64,000 bases of DNA, taken from NCBI GenBank assembly GCA_022036555.1, contig CM039133.1, positions 9,207,894-9,271,893 of the forward strand, read 5' to 3'. How positions within the stretch are numbered: position 1 is the stretch's first letter; the number at the start of each line of letters is the position of its first letter. This stretch comes from Microstegium vimineum (lineage: Eukaryota; Streptophyta; Magnoliopsida; Poales; Poaceae). A program made the translations under genes and the position numbers. The notes under the pieces are model-generated. The model did not search any database, was not told the DNA's origin, and was given only the letters and a program-made list of their open reading frames with translations. Shown one piece after another: positions 33,650-47,716 of this stretch.

Positions 33650-36600
33650 CAGCCACCAACGACGACGAGGTCCCCGGTAGCACAGACCATCAAACCACCA
33701 TGGGAGGATCCTTCACCCTCCAGCAAGGGCATTAGCAGCAATGGCTACGAAATCTCAAATCATTTCCACCACAGCCCAGCTCCTCCTCCTCCATCCACCA
33801 GCTAAGGGAACCACCAGAATTCTGAATTCGCAACAGAAATTTCAACCTTCAGTGCTTCCAATCAGGGGAGCGGATCTAGTAATAAATGGAATTGGGTGTA
33901 CACATTTACGCGGTACACCGTACACCCGATAATTTCTGCAAAATGTTAAAAGTTGGTCGGCGTCGAATAGCCGAATAGCTTGAGGTTAGAGTTTAGGAGA
34001 TCGGCGAACGCGTTGGCACCTGGCGTACGGCGGCGGCGGTAGCCGAATTCGGACCCGATCTAGGAAGAGGGAGGCACGATCCGCACTGAGGCACTATCGG
34101 CGGTGCGAGACGGCGGCGGCAGCGGCAGCGGCAGCGGCGTACGGACGAGAGGAATGCGAGGAGGGAGGCGGGGGCATATTCCGTGATCGAAGAACGCCGA
34201 GGAAGGGATAATTCCCTCAGGCCTCGTTTGGAAGACCAAACCCACGGGGGTTTCCCCGTGTTTTCCCTGGGCCAGCCTCCCGCGCAGCCCCGTGGAGAAG
34301 CGCCCTTGCATTTGGAAGTCCGGTCATCCGGGGGAGGGCGACCCGAGCCCCGAACTTTCCCCGGGTGGCTCGTCCCGCACGGAGGGGTCCGGGCGGCTCT
34401 TCCCCGAGCGAGCGAGCGAGGGCGTCGCGCAACAGGAAGGCACCGTCGCCAGCGTGCTCGCCTCCCGCCGCCACCGTCCACTCCGCCCATCGCCGCCACC
34501 GTGCTCGCCCCTTCCCCTCCCGCGCGCCAGTGTGCTCGGCCCCCGCCGCCGCTACTGTGCTCGCCCCACGCCACGTTGCCGTCCTCGTCCTCCACCTCCG
34601 TTGACTTCTTCCTCATCTGCGTCGCCGACCTCGCGACCGCCACCACCTATGTCCGAGCTTCAAGATCTATTGCAGGTTGACTCCAATAACAAATCCAAGT
34701 TCATTTTCTTCTTATTTCACCAGCACCGGCCATAACTAGGTTTTCCACCATCGCATGATTCCCAGGTTCCTGTACTGTGCCCTCAGTTGCGGGGCTTCTT
34801 GCCTATCGTGCATATCCTGCTGGTATAGAGTGTGTCTCGTTCCCCTCTTCTCTATTCCTCTTCTTGTCCGCCACGATAGCAAACTGGTCTGGTGGTCTCT
34901 ACTTGCTTTTTCTTGTCTTTTGAGGAACTAGATCTTGATGCCTACCTGTGGAATTCATGTTCTTGCCGGTAACTTACCCCCCATGAATTACAATTCCCAT
35001 TGGCTTGGTAGAATTAATTTGTAATAGTTTTGACAAATTCTAGTCCAGGATCACACAGTAGTTTAATCACTATGAATTGTTAGTTTCTAAACCGTACAAT
35101 ACAATTTGAGTTTCAAACTTTTCGCTGGACAAAGGCATTTGCTTTCTCCAGCGGCTTTGATGACAAAAAAAAAATCTGAGATAGGATAGGTCAAAGAAAA
35201 ATCTGAGAAAAATATTTAATTATCATATTACACCTAGGGAAAATAATATTGTAGCTGAAGTTAATTATATTATGGCTTGTGCGCTTGGCCAAGAAAAAAG
35301 AAGAATAAACCAAAACACTGCTTGAGTAATTGCAACTTTGCAAACAAGCCTTTTAACTTGCAGTTCACCAAATTTTCTGAACTTTTGTTGCCGCAGATTA
35401 CCTCTACGAAACTCCTATCCTATGGCACTACGTGTTCATTGCAAGTTCCTCAGTTCCTGGGTCTGACGATCCTCAGAGCTTCCATTTGTAAGGTAAACTC
35501 ATGTTTGAGCAGCCATTGTTTATAGTTGTGCAAGACTCTTTGGGACTGTCATTTAAGTTTACTATAGTTGTGCAGGCATTGTTTTGTTTCATTTCAATCT
35601 CACAAATATATTCTAATACTTGAGGTGTAGTGTTCATACATACATTCAGATGTTAGCTAGTATGTAAGTAGTACGTACATGTAAATTTTCTGTTATTCTA
35701 AAGTGTTTCAAACTTGCACAAGGGCTAGAATTTACTTGAAAAGCTTCAGCCCTGCAGTAGGCATGTCTGATCTAGCATAGTACCAGGTGTTTGTTTGATT
35801 GATTGATAAAGGTGATTACCAATTTCTCTCTATTTTTGGGCATTCGGTTTTTTTGCATACATGATTCAGTTGACCATTGTTTTATTTGTGTTTGAAAAGT
35901 AAATAATTTATCGTAGGTGTACGTCGCCTACTTGGTTGTTTACAGAAGAGTTATGGACGACAAAGAGCAAATGCCCTGGACAGATAACAAGTTTAATCCA
36001 GCAAGACATCCTCCTTTGTGAAATGGCGCATAGGAAATATCATGTAAATAACTAACATGTATATGCTGCAATCACCTGCAGCTAGCATGTATATACAGGG
36101 TTGTCCATGAGTGCTATATCACCTGCAGCTAACACGGTCACTAGTTTTCCCTAACTTTTTCATTTTCATATGATTCTTAGCCAACTTGTAAAGTTGTATT
36201 GTTTTTTTTTCATCTCTACTTCAATGCACAGAGCACGTACTATTTCATCCAATTTGATTCATATGTTTAGTCTTGTGATACATCCACCTTAGCATCATTA
36301 TATGAAGCTAATGCTTTCTTCTTGCTTCTTTTTATAATCTAAGGTTGATGTTAGTTTTTTTCAAGTCAAGGACTGTTTTATTTCTTGCTAGCTTCCTTGT
36401 TCAGTACCTAGGTTTGGCACTTGATTGTTGCTTCATGTTTAAATTATTATTTATATGTGTGGCTGTAAAGATGGAGAGAGGCTTATGTATCAGTGTCATA
36501 GAGTAATTTGGATGTACGTTAGCTTGTACTTTTTGCATGATTTGACTTGTTTATTTTCGAGTATATATTTTTCTGTAGAGATAACGGATTTGTTCCTTTG

Positions 36601-38129
36601 TCTTTCAGCATCCTAGGAAAAGTGAGATAAGTTTTCTCACAATTGATGTGATATAGAATATGCTCCTGATTTGTTGTTGATTTTTTTAACTTTTTATCGG
36701 ATTCCAATAATTAGCATCAGGCGCACAACACCAGGCAGCAGGGCCGAAGGGAGTGGAGCAGGCAGCCTGGCAGCAGAGGCAGAGGGGGAGTGAAGCCACG
36801 GGAGGGAAAACCAAATGGAAAAGGGGGAAGGGGAGGGAAATAACGGGGTTTGATAAGTCCAGGGAAATCCCCGTCGGGGCCTCCTTTCCCTGGGCGTGGC
36901 TCCCCTCTGCATCCAAAGGAGGCCTCACCGTCATTACATTGATTGATATCGTGATGACGATGCCACTGCACTTATATTACTTCCCTTCGAATAGCCATTT
37001 TTATTTTCTTGGCTCATCCCTTTTCTGAAAAATAAATATGTTGTTCGTCTGATCGTTTCGGTGGCTGATAAGCTGTTGTTTTTAGCTATTTTGTTGTGAG
37101 AGAAAAACATTGTTTATATATATCAACACACGTAAATTAAGCAAAATACTGTGTTTTTAACTATTTTATTGTGAGAGAAAAACATTGTTCATATATGTCC
37201 ACACATGTAAATTGAGTAAAATACGGATAAACATCCTTCGTGAATATAAACAAGGTCATGTCGGACTTTGTTTCTACTCCTTTAATGTTTATTATCAAAA
37301 AAAATGTTGATGCGAATTACATTGAACTTACCTTCACGTAATGCATTATCTTTCTTTGGTGCCAAATTTTAGAGATGTAGGAAAATTACATTTATCGTGA
37401 AACTACATTTTCAAACAAATACCCTTGTAATTTTTTCAAATTTCTATGCTAAATATATAAAAATAAATATGCCACTTAACTTACCTCCTTTATAGTTTAC
37501 TTTTTACCGCTTTTATTAGCAACTTTGATTGTGCATTTTTTATTTAAAACAGTTTACAAGTACACAAATACTTCGAAAGCTTTGAGCTTCAAGCATGCTC
37601 AAGGTGACTTTTCCGAAGGTTGATTAAAAGTTAGCCACCCAACTAAACAGACGCATGTGTTTTCTCCTAAGGACGAGACTCCGCTTTTGACTGTCTCCTA
37701 AGGACGAGACTCCGCTTTTGACTGTGACCGTTGTTTCCATTGGTTTCTTTACAATTTCTTGGAAATGATTGTGTCCACGTCATTGCGCTAGAGGCCATTG
37801 CTTCATGAGGTAGAATCCTGATGTCACTCTCATCTCGCTAGCATGTTCTCCTCTTATTCCTTACTTCCTCTCTCCCTCTCATAGATACTTTTATGCCCCT
37901 TTTATTTCCTCACTCAACTAAGCTATTGTTGTTACATTATGTCTCCGTCACACCAAAAAAAAAACAATAAGTACGTGAACCGCGAGAAAACGAATAACGT
38001 GACAAAGATATTCCAAATTCTTATTCACACACGAAAATGCATCAAATACTCATTCCCCTTGCTAATAATAGGGTAATTGTGACAAAGCAACCGACACGTA
38101 CTGAAGAATCAAGGGGGGCATGGCCCGTG
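33650..38129. other. intergenic upstream of PAH
   Basis: 33650-34000 should be promoter and 5' UTR of the lipin gene. 34020-34680 is GC-rich with ORFs on both strands that match no family I know. 34216 (aggcctcgtttggaag) and 36927 (reversed aggcctcctttggatg) could be inverted ends of a 2.7-kb transposon, but there is no matching target duplication. 35000-36700 is AT-rich with no gene recognised. An imperfect tandem repeat of about 80 bp lies at 37080-37225 (gtgagagaaaaacattg twice), and a 31-bp perfect tandem at 37663-37724. Confidence 0.5.
37663..37724. repeat. 31-bp tandem duplication
   Basis: Two adjacent copies of a unit starting tctcctaaggacgagactcc. Confidence 0.9.
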
Positions 38130-38450
38130 CACTACTAGAGAAGTGGCTTTTAGCCACGGTCCATAACCCCCTTTAGCCCCGGTTTCCCAACCGTTAAGAA
38201 AAAATAAAGGCTCCCACCAACTGCGCCCCTGAGTTTCGAACCAAGGTCTCATGCACGGCCTCGCACATGCTTACCACCCAGCCTACACGACAAATCTACT
38301 GATGAATGAGACGTTTTCCTTTTGAATCCACCGTAGAAAGACATTTAACCCCGGGTGGTAATCCTTTAGCCCCGGTTGGTAACACCAACCGGGGCTAAAT
38401 GTTCTGGACCTTTAGTCTCAGTTGGTAACACCAACCGAGACTCTTAAATA
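38130..38450 (+). mobile_element. CACTA-type transposon terminus with tRNA-like segment
   Basis: It starts CACTACTAGAGAAGTGGC, the classic grass CACTA end. This is followed by subterminal motifs (tttagccccggtt) and a palindrome (tttagccccggttggtaac / caccaaccggggctaaat, 38370-38399). A variant palindrome with ctcagttggtaacaccaaccgag follows. No partner end was found to the right, so it is a fragment or a solo end. Between 38219 and 38290 the minus strand looks tRNA-like (ggttcgaaactc as B box, tgggtggtaagc as A-box-like). Confidence 0.65.
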
Positions 38451-41181
38451 AAAGAAAAAGAAGATGAAAAAACAAAAGGAGCTCTATATTAAATCAAATT
38501 TGAAGCCAAAAGAAACCTAGGGGATCATAAGCTGATACTACAAGCATACATATGCATATAATTAAAAAGGTAAGACTAATTAGTAAAATTATGACGTCAG
38601 CAAAATGTGGACGCTGGATGATCCGTCCGTCCGTCCATTGCAAGCCGTTGTGATGACCGGCGACGATGGCGTTGCCTCACTCACCGAGTCACCATTACAC
38701 AATTACGTAGAGAGTAACCCTAGTTAGAAAAATGGCATGACAAATATTTCACGAGGCTTCTATTTGCGTTAACTTGCCTAACATCAACCTATTCACTAGA
38801 AAAGATAGAGGAAGACAACGAGACAACGTTGTTTTCTTAATTTCGTTGTTGATTGGAATTCAAGATATATATCTCACTACCTATTATATATTTATTTTGA
38901 GATTTAAGAATTCATAGGTTTTTTGTCGATATGTCACCAAAAGGATATGACCTACATTTCATATCAACAACACAAATAATAATATATCAAGCCCAAAAAA
39001 AAAGAAATACACCAAAATCAATTAAGGAGTAAAACAGTTAGCTAGCTAATACTATCTTCTAGCTAAAATTAACTGACTACTCCGTAACTATTAGCTAACT
39101 ATCATACTCGTCACAAGGTGTACGGATGAAGTGTTTTTTTTTCATTACATATATAATAGTTAGTTCCTAGTACTTATCAATTGGTGAAGGATACGGCCAA
39201 TTGACTACAAATTAATTAACTGCTTTTAGATGAGTTGTTCATTTAGGTCATGTGATTATCTATAGTATTATTATAAATTATATTATAGATTATGTAATAT
39301 AATAATAGGAGTGTATATTTGTATCCTTGGGCTATTGTTGGTTAGAGTGCCAAACACCAACAATCTCCAAAAAAACATGTCTAGGATTGATTGTCGTAAT
39401 ATCATGTTTTGATATAATACTCATCATCATAGTTACATTTACACCATTTGAACTAATTGTTATAATTACAATACATCATTTGAACTAATTGGTTAACTGG
39501 AACAGGAACTTGGCAAACTAAGGTTCTATATATATATATATATTAATTAAGCAGTTCATTCATTTGAACTTAACAATCAATGCTGGGACTGGGACCTGAC
39601 TAAGAAGGTATAGGTATAGGTATATATATATATATATATAGGATATTACGGCCCCACAGGCATTAGCACAAAAAAAATCTAGAGCTTAGCAAACAGCTGA
39701 GTGTTATCAAAATCGGAGTACTTATATATCGTAGAATCATAACTCACGAGAGCCCCACTGTCCCTTTTGTTTCCTTAAAAAAGAAAGAAATAAAGAAAAA
39801 TATATACACGTTTCTACCATAGATAGAGGAATAGAGCTAGCATTGTGATTACCATACTTAACGATTTATTTTGTATATAATATAATATATTATTGTATTA
39901 CTATCTTATTTTTTATGAGAAGAAATATACTTGTTTTTTGCAAATAATATGCATTTTTTGTTTGGGAAATACATATCTGTTAATGTACAACAAAAGGGCC
40001 TGCAAACACGAAGCCCACTTTGCCGTTTCCCGTGATAGCTGGGCCGCGCTAAAGGATGCAGCCCACGCGCCGTGGCGTCGTCGACTGTGGCGTGCGGGGG
40101 GAACGGAACGAGCGACGAACTCGGGATTTAGTACCAAACTGAGCAGCGAACGACGTGAACACAAGCTTATAATCCGAGCTGCAGCCATCCTTTTCTGCCT
40201 TTGTGTTTACAAAAAGATTAGCATGGCCTCTCATTAAGGATGACACGCCGAATCAAGAAATAGTCTAATTTTTGAGATTTTACGCACTGGTCCCTGACTT
40301 TGTGTTTTCCCTTGCGCATATGCCCCCTGAAACATTCTTTTCAGGCCCTACCGATTTCTGCTGTCCTGCACCAAGATCCAAAATCTTTTTGCACATTCAC
40401 ACCACTCCTTGGACACTATTTTTTTCTTTGCATATATGCCCTCAGCCTCTTTTTTTGAGCCCTTGAATGCTCTGTTTTTCCTTGCACGTATGCCCCTTAA
40501 GGTCTGCATACATAGCTGCACGCCTGCACCCCTCGTCGTCCCCTCCCTCTCTACCTCTATTTTTTTTTCTTATAATCAAAGATGATATTCTTTAAATCTC
40601 TATTAACCACTTAAGGAAAAAAATGCAGGCTGACTAATTTCTAGTGGTGTTCAACCGGTTCCAACAAAATCTCCATTAAAATATATGATACATTTTGTTC
40701 AGAAGTATGATATATTTTTCATGAACAAACACACAATGAACTCTCAGATTTCACTACATTACATAATTCTGGTCAGAGTTTTGTCAAAATTAACATTCTT
40801 CCCAAGATTATTCTCGGAATTCTTTCAAAACTCAGTACTCTTCTGCTTCTACTTAAAATCTTGTTTTCAGTTCACTCAACTTACGAGACATTGATAATTA
40901 GGTTAGTTTTTCTTTTCATTTTGGTTTAACAAGCCAAGGAGATTTCATTTACTGGCAAAGGTAAAAAATGTCCCCAGATCTTATTATATAAACGTGCACA
41001 AATCCCCTTCAGCAAAAATACAGGACGTCATTGGCAAACTTACAAAATCAAGCTTCGCTTTTTATTCGATGGATGATAGCTAATTAGCTATCTCAAGTTT
41101 CCCCAGCATCCACCAAACAACATTCTCTCGTATAGTATACACAAGTCACCTATATGCATGCACATGTTCCTGTCAAAATTT
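38451..41181. other. intergenic, AT-rich
   Basis: AT-rich DNA with short TA runs (39528-39544, 39622-39640) and no recognisable gene. 40020-40250 is a little more GC-rich; its ORFs resemble nothing known. The last part before 41182 is the 3' UTR of the DUF829 gene. Confidence 0.5.
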
Positions 41182-44100
41182 TCACAATCTCGAGCGCCGT
41201 ACACATTTCATTGGATTGAAGCTACCATGTCGCCTATCCATCGCTGCGGAAGGCTTGAGGTCCCAACCTTCTACATTCTTCGGAACACATACATCATACA
41301 GCACCTGTCCCAGCACCCCATGCAGACTCAAGCTCTCCACGCTTGGCATGTTAAACAGCTCTGGTTGTGGTCCTTCACTGCTTTCATGGTACTCCATGGA
41401 GCTTGGTAGGAAAAACTGGTCGGTTGGATCGATTGGTGCTCGTCTCAGCCTACCAACAGAGCTTGCAGCAGTTCTGGGTAGATTGGAGGTGGATGGAGGA
41501 GTGTCACTGTGTTCACTTGTGCCCACATCATATCCGTTAACTTGTCTTCTGCTCATGTAGAGCACCGAGGCTTTTCTTAGTAGCTCTGTCACAGCAGCTC
41601 TGTATTCATCAGGATGAAACTTAAAGTGACCTGCAACACAAGTGGTGGAGAGAAAAAGATAATAAGCAGAAAGCGTACAAGTGTATACTCATCAGTTTCA
41701 AATGGCTCAAGGTTATCTATCCCTATGAACAAATTTTATGTGTACAACATCAGAAAAGTACAATATGAGTCATGCCTTCTGAATTTTTAAGATCCCTCGG
41801 CATAGGGGATCAGACATGCAATCATCTGGAAAGGGGAGAAGCCTGGCAAGGTTAGCGATGGGCATTGCCTAATCAAATAGGGAAGAGGTGGTTTGGGCAT
41901 CTGCATCTTATATCTAGAATGTTTCGCAAGGGCTTTAAGATTCGTTAGATGTGGTTCAGGTGGAAAAACAAAGAAGAACTCGGTCTGGACTAGACATCCC
42001 TTGTGGCAAGACAGATAGGGACCTGTTTCAGCTTCAATTTTGGTCACGCCAGGGAAAGATGATTGAAGGAAGACATCCCCTTTGGCTCTGTTCTGGTTCT
42101 CAAGTTAGATTGAAGGAAGTGCCCCTAGAAACAATGCCCCTTTGCAATTCAAAAAGGCAAGCAGGAAGAAAATCTTGGTGAAAATTGCCTGAAAAAAACA
42201 ACCATTGAGTCGGGCACATACTGCCAATTTCAACACTAGCAGACATAGGAATCTGTATTACTCTGGGAATCTTTCAGAAGGACCCAAAGTGATTTAGAGG
42301 CTGAAGACCAAATAAGCTGGTGATGGATACCTGATGGAGTATACACGACTCACAGTGCGTCTCATACAATTCATGGGGGATTCAAATAAACTCAAGATAT
42401 GCCCAATCTGGTGGACAAGGGCAGAACCGAAACACCTTTTTTTTGCTTGGACGTTATTGCATCAGAAGATATTGACTGCTAAATCTGCAGAAAAAGGTCT
42501 GGCCAAATATTCTGATTTGTATATTGCGTAATATTTTGCCATAGACTTCTACTCATTTGTGCAAAGATTGCCCATTTACACGATAGGTATGGGATACCCT
42601 GGTACATTGGAGAAACCTCTCTAGTGCAAAGATGTAGGCCAAAGATTGTTAAAGCTGTGAGGAGATATTTTGATGGCATGGTCATATTCTTCTGGTGGAA
42701 CATCTAGAATGAGTGCAATCGTAGGACCTTTCAGCAGCTCACCAAGCAGCCTCTGGAATTTGCTTTTTTAATGAAGGATTTGGTTCATCAATATAGTCTA
42801 GCTATGTCGAGTTCGCCCCACAATGTGTAATTTTTCTGTCTCTTTTGGTGGTTGATCTGTCGCTATTTTTTTTCTTGGGCCCCTGTTCACAGAGGGCTGG
42901 GTTTATGTGGTGTTGTAAGTGTTGTCTCATTACTGTCGTTTTTGCTTTATTTTTCTAATAAAAATAAGGCAAATCTCTTGCATCTGTTCTAAATCTAAGA
43001 AAAATTAAGATAGCTTAAATTGATGACAACACCACTAACAACAAACTCTTGTAAGGATGTCTTATATTACAACGTAGGTCATGCATTAGTTCAATGATCT
43101 AGATTGTATTCATTGTGTTGGTGACTTGACATCCTGTACAGCCACACAAGACTTGATTTTCTGGATATTGATGGATTTAGGGAACGGTATGCACAAGATT
43201 CTTTACAATTTAGTCTTAAGAAACTTGTAAGAAAGTGCATCAAAATATCATAGGGCTTCTTAATGTTGATTTCAGATGAGAGGAAATACATAACAAAATG
43301 GATGCCAAGCTTTATATAATCAGTTCAAATTTCTGCACACAAAGTCAAATGTTTATCCAAACCTTATCTTTCCATTTAGATGGATGAAAATGAGCTCCAC
43401 ACAAAAGCAAAATACATGATGGCTTTACCATGACCTTTTAGTAGGCCTGGGACAAGCCTTACCTTACATCACCACTGAAAACTTGTTTTCCTTTTTCTGG
43501 AAAAAAATTTCCCATTAAAACTAGAAGCTACCTGCTTCGCAGGTGGCAACACAACCAATTCTGGAAATGTGTGCAAGCACTTGCACACAATACATGTTTT
43601 CCCTTTAAAAGATTCTTTTTATCTAGAGAAAACTGTAAATGCGAACGGAGTCTCAAATTGATTCAGATCATGGACAAATGCTCAGCAATAAGAGAAAGTT
43701 TCAGAACACCAACATACAAGAAATTACTGTATCTGGTTGGTCACTGACTCAAATCCTTCTATTAGATTATATGACAACTTTCAATTGATTATATTGAATT
43801 TGATCAACTTTAGGCTATTAATGGGAGTTAGTACCCATAGATTAATACAATCATGGTGAAAGTTCCAAAATTTTACTTTTCCAGTTGAAAGCTTTGGAAC
43901 TCTACAGATACAATACTGCTTGAGAAGTCCAGCATCATGGGAACAAACTCCATTATGCCATGCCATGATGCCATCATTATGCATTCTCCCCCCTCTCATT
44001 TTTAGGCTGTTGTCAGTGACCAAACCAAATGAATAGTTTTTGCCATTTTCTTTTAGTGAACCGAGATAAGTAATCAATAACAAGTCTAATATTTGCATTT

Positions 44101-45997
44101 ACTGCATAGAGGTATGTTGGCTGAGGTAAACAGGGAGCTACTGGGGGCACTGTTAAAAAAACTTGCCAAAAACTTTTGCAACAAAGTCACAATAGTTAAA
44201 ATGTTAGTACCCAAATGGAGTAAAAGATCAAAACAATTCCTAGTTAAAACTAATGTTAGGTAGATAGACAGAAAAGGGAGAAGAACATACCTACATGAGG
44301 AGAACTATGCCATTTAATTAGGTTCACATCACCACCAAGCTCAACCAGATGCTGGCCAAAATTTTGAACAACTGAATATGTAGCAAGCTTATCATCCTCT
44401 GAACAGAGTATTAGTATTGGACCAAAATGCTGCATGTACAATGGACTAAGGTTACAGGCATTCACATGTACATTCATCAACATTGAGGCTTTTAGTCAAT
44501 AGAGGGGCATACCACTGATGAATATAGTGTTTCCCAATAATCTTTACGCTGCTCTTCAAATTTGTTTATGAAAAGAACGTCAAGACCTGAGGCAATGCCC
44601 TTAGTCATCCATGACAACACACGGGGAGGTTCAGACATCTTCAGGACACTTGGATCGAGGAGGAAGCGGGTGCCTAAGTCACTGACAAAATCCACAGGGC
44701 TTGAATCATATATTTGTCCACATAGACAATCTCGTACAAGCTGGTACTCATCCTGTAGGAAGCCAAAAGAAAGAAAAAAGAGCTCTTCAAAATGAGTAAA
44801 TTCAATCTCAGATACACAAATACATGGATGTTACTTCTTCCATTTTCCAAACAAGATTCAACTAAAATTTCTATGAGCAATGAGTTAGGCAGGACAAGAG
44901 AGTCATACCAGGCTTAGTTGCCCTTCACATCTTCTCTCGAGTAGCTGTCAGTCAACAAATAAAGCTTTAGATTAAGATCCACAGTGTCTAACCTTCAACA
45001 AGAGAAACTATTCTGCTGCTAAAGGGTATTCACCTGAAGAACCTTGTATGTGCACCCTTTTGGCCCTCCTGAAAATGACGCAAACACCACAGGCACAGGT
45101 GTAATCTTCAACACCTGGCTTTCAAAAAGCGGTATGGCAACATGTGATGATTGCAACAGACAATTAGATGTGCCTAAACATTCATCCCAAATTGAAACTG
45201 AACCAAGCAGGTTGAAATGTCAATGCATTGAGGTAAGCATACCTTGACAAGCTCCCCAATTACCCTGTCGGCGAGCATGGCAGCCTTGTTAGGGAAAAAC
45301 CTGCTCAAGTAAGCATAGTGCGCCACGTGATTAATAAACAATAAAGAATTGATTCAATTGCCATACTAATTGAAGTTCCTGCTACACAGTAACCCAACAG
45401 GGATACATGTGTCAGCACACTTTTTCAAGAATTACCCAACCTAGCTGTATGAATATTGGAATACAGGTGATATTGTTTATTTCAATCGTAATAAACAATA
45501 AGTGATGAATCAATTGGATTCGAAACGGGGCGAATCAAACGCAATCATGCGTGCCTAGCCATCAGTCGCGTGGCCCCAAATATCCCCAATAACTATATTG
45601 GAATACAAGAAGCTGAATCCCTGAATCCCCCCACCTCCTTCCTAATCCCAGATTCCGGCAAATCCAAGGAGGACGTATACATGTCAGAACGAACGAACGA
45701 ACGAACGAAATAAGAACCTCCTACTCCCTAATCACATTTTCACGGTTTTCCTCGCTGACAAAGGAATAAAAATTGGATGGAAGACGAGACGAGATAGACG
45801 GGTCATGCTTACAGGGTGAGGAAGTCGGAGTGGCAGACGAGGCACGCCCACCCTTGCGCCGCGTACAGCTCCACGTACGCCCGCACGTGCCGCTCCTGGC
45901 TAGAGAGCCACGCGAACATCACCACCACACCGCCGGTTCCGGCTCCGGGAGCCCAGCTTGGTCGCCGCCCGCCGCCCCAGTAGTGCCGCCCCCACAT
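41182..45997 (-). CDS. DUF829 / TMEM53-like alpha/beta-hydrolase
   Basis: The cellular role of this plant family is unclear; TMEM53 relatives are predicted alpha/beta hydrolases. Seven exons on minus: 45997-45813, 45300-45243, 45114-45034, 44944-44909, 44752-44513, 44429-44291, 41630-41182. They join to 1188 nt (395 aa), all GT-AG. The start MWGRHYWGGGRRP precedes GGVVVMFAWLSSQERHVRAY. Possible catalytic elements are the nucleophile elbow-like FASFSGGPKG, the acidic loop CSEDDKLATY and the histidine in SPHVGHFKFHP, in the family's usual order. The C-terminal about 120 residues are Ser/Pro-rich and end VRRSRL. There is no signal peptide; a weak hydrophobic stretch (GGVVVMFAWL) begins the fold. 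The 2.66-kb last intron carries LINE remains. The gene call is firm; the enzymatic activity is inference. Confidence 0.88.
41800..42985 (+). mobile_element. LINE remnant in DUF829 intron
   Basis: Broken reading frames resemble the zf-RVT C-terminus of LINE polyproteins (KHLFFAWTLLHQKILTA around 42427-42480, then frameshifted text with dense stops). An untranslated tail follows that ends taataaaaataaggcaaatc near 42955-42974, like LINE 3' ends. No clear target duplication; limits are approximate. Confidence 0.55.
45687..45708. repeat. GAAC short tandem repeat
   Basis: Five to six units of gaac/aacg in intron 1 of the DUF829 gene. Confidence 0.85.
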
Positions 45998-47713
45998 CCC
46001 ACGCCCGCCTCGGCCTCGCAGCCCTTCCGCGGGGGGGTCGTAGGGGCTTCGGGGCCGCCTTGAATTGGGGAGGGCAGAAGGTGCCCGGGCGTGTTGGTGC
46101 GGCGGCGCGCCGGCGCGTGGTGTGTGCGTGTGCGCGTGCTGGGGGTACCTTTCTGGGGACGTGTGGCGAGCAGGCGAGGTGAGAAGTGCTGTGTAGGCGC
46201 TGGTGCTAATAAATGCTACAGAGCATCGGCGAGTTCACACACTGGAGCGATGATAAGGATAGGCTGTGGATTTGGATTGAAAGTCAACCCCGTGACAAAT
46301 CCAGGTTGTCTGTCCCTACAAAAGTAGTGGTAGATGGATAAAAGGACCATTTTTTTTAGTATTCTGTAAAATGATGTTCTCTGTTATATATGGATGCCTG
46401 TATTTTTTTTTTGTGTGTATAAGGCAACAGATATTGTCTCAAACATATGAAATGGATTTACTACGAAAGAATTAATTAGGGACTAGCAAAGATAATTTGT
46501 TATGTGCATTTTTGCATTGACACAGTACTAAGAACTTCCATTCTCGAGGGCAATTAGCTTCTACAATCCAAAAAGCCTTGACATTTGGGGAATGCTAACC
46601 GAGACTTATGGGCACCCCCTAGAATTACAGAAGGTCATGACAGCCAAAGGATGCATCTATTCAACTAGCTTGTTATGAAGTTGGGGCTACTGATGGATAC
46701 ATGAGCCTGAGGTACTTCACTGCCTATATATTCAGCCCATGCTTGTCTACTAGGCCAAAAATGATGACCAATGAGGTCCACACATACCGCGCATATCCAC
46801 AACCTTGGAAAGCCAAGTCTTTCCAAGGATACTCGGATATGCCATATCAATCCAGGCGATAGGATCATATCATTATGTTATGAATTTCGTATAACAAACT
46901 AGAAAAGACATATGTTAGTTAATTGGATCTAATGTAATCCTACCCTCTTAGCTATATAAGGAGGGCAGAGACTCAGCAACCCTGTAAAACCAAGCATAAG
47001 AATATAAAGAGAGTTACTTTAAAATGGACGCAGGACACCACGTGCGTGCATGAACAACTATAGTCCATGTGTTTTGTGTGCTACCCATTTAATTCCTCAT
47101 ACGCTAATACACCGATAGTTATTACTAGGGTAATATATTCCAACAGCTGTCTTGATGTCCGTTTCAGGAAAGTCATGACAACTCACACTCATGCCTTACT
47201 CTAGATTAACCCTACAAGTTATCGGTAAAATACACATGAGGAAATAGTTAAGAAGGCATCCTGCCTGCTTCTCTTCATTTCCATATATCCCCTAGTTAGG
47301 TTGTACATGTGCAAACTTTAGACTCACTAAAAGGCATTTGTATCTTGTTTTCTCCCATAAGTAGGAAAAAGTTCGTTTCGAGTTTCATCAATTATCACAA
47401 AAATCTGATTCAACCACAAAAGCTAAGTTTTAGACTCTAAGTGTTTTCTAGATGGATCTAGCTGCCCGACCACATGGCACCATGCGTGTCAATCACGAGA
47501 GAGGTAAACCGAACTATGTTGATAGTTTATGAGTTTAATTATATTTTATAAAAAATATATTTTCAAAATTTATCAAATTATTTTTTTCTAAAAATATGCA
47601 TTTATAAATTCTAAATTATGATTAATTATTCTAAAATTCATAAAAAAATTGTTGAGGGAGATGAGATGGACTTACCAGTCGACAAGGCCCTACGTACTTT
47701 GCAGCCCACGGGC
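45998..47713. other. intergenic upstream of DUF829 gene
   Basis: The first 250 bp are GC-rich promoter/5' UTR. 46560-47150 looks like an LTR fragment (a TATA box in agctatataaggagggcag near 46951 and an end ...attccaaca near 47147), but its partner and target duplication are not found. 47160-47690 is AT-rich with nothing recognised. Confidence 0.45.
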
Positions 47714-47716
47714 TTA

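Noticed and set aside
33993..34680. GC-rich ORFs on both strands upstream of the lipin gene
   Set aside because: No domain, no start context or splice structure recognised; coding look is explained by GC content.
34216..36927. Possible 2.7-kb transposon with aggcctc-tttgga inverted ends
   Set aside because: Ends match over about 16 bp, but flanking sequences (attccctc and accgtcat) show no target duplication, and no transposase is seen.
38130..40650. Complete CACTA element from 38130 to the ctagtggtg near 40638
   Set aside because: The right candidate end matches poorly and lacks subterminal motifs; no target duplication.
46540..47150. Solo LTR
   Set aside because: A TATA box and a plausible ...caaca end are present, but no paired start or 5-bp duplication could be located, so it is mentioned only within the intergenic entry.
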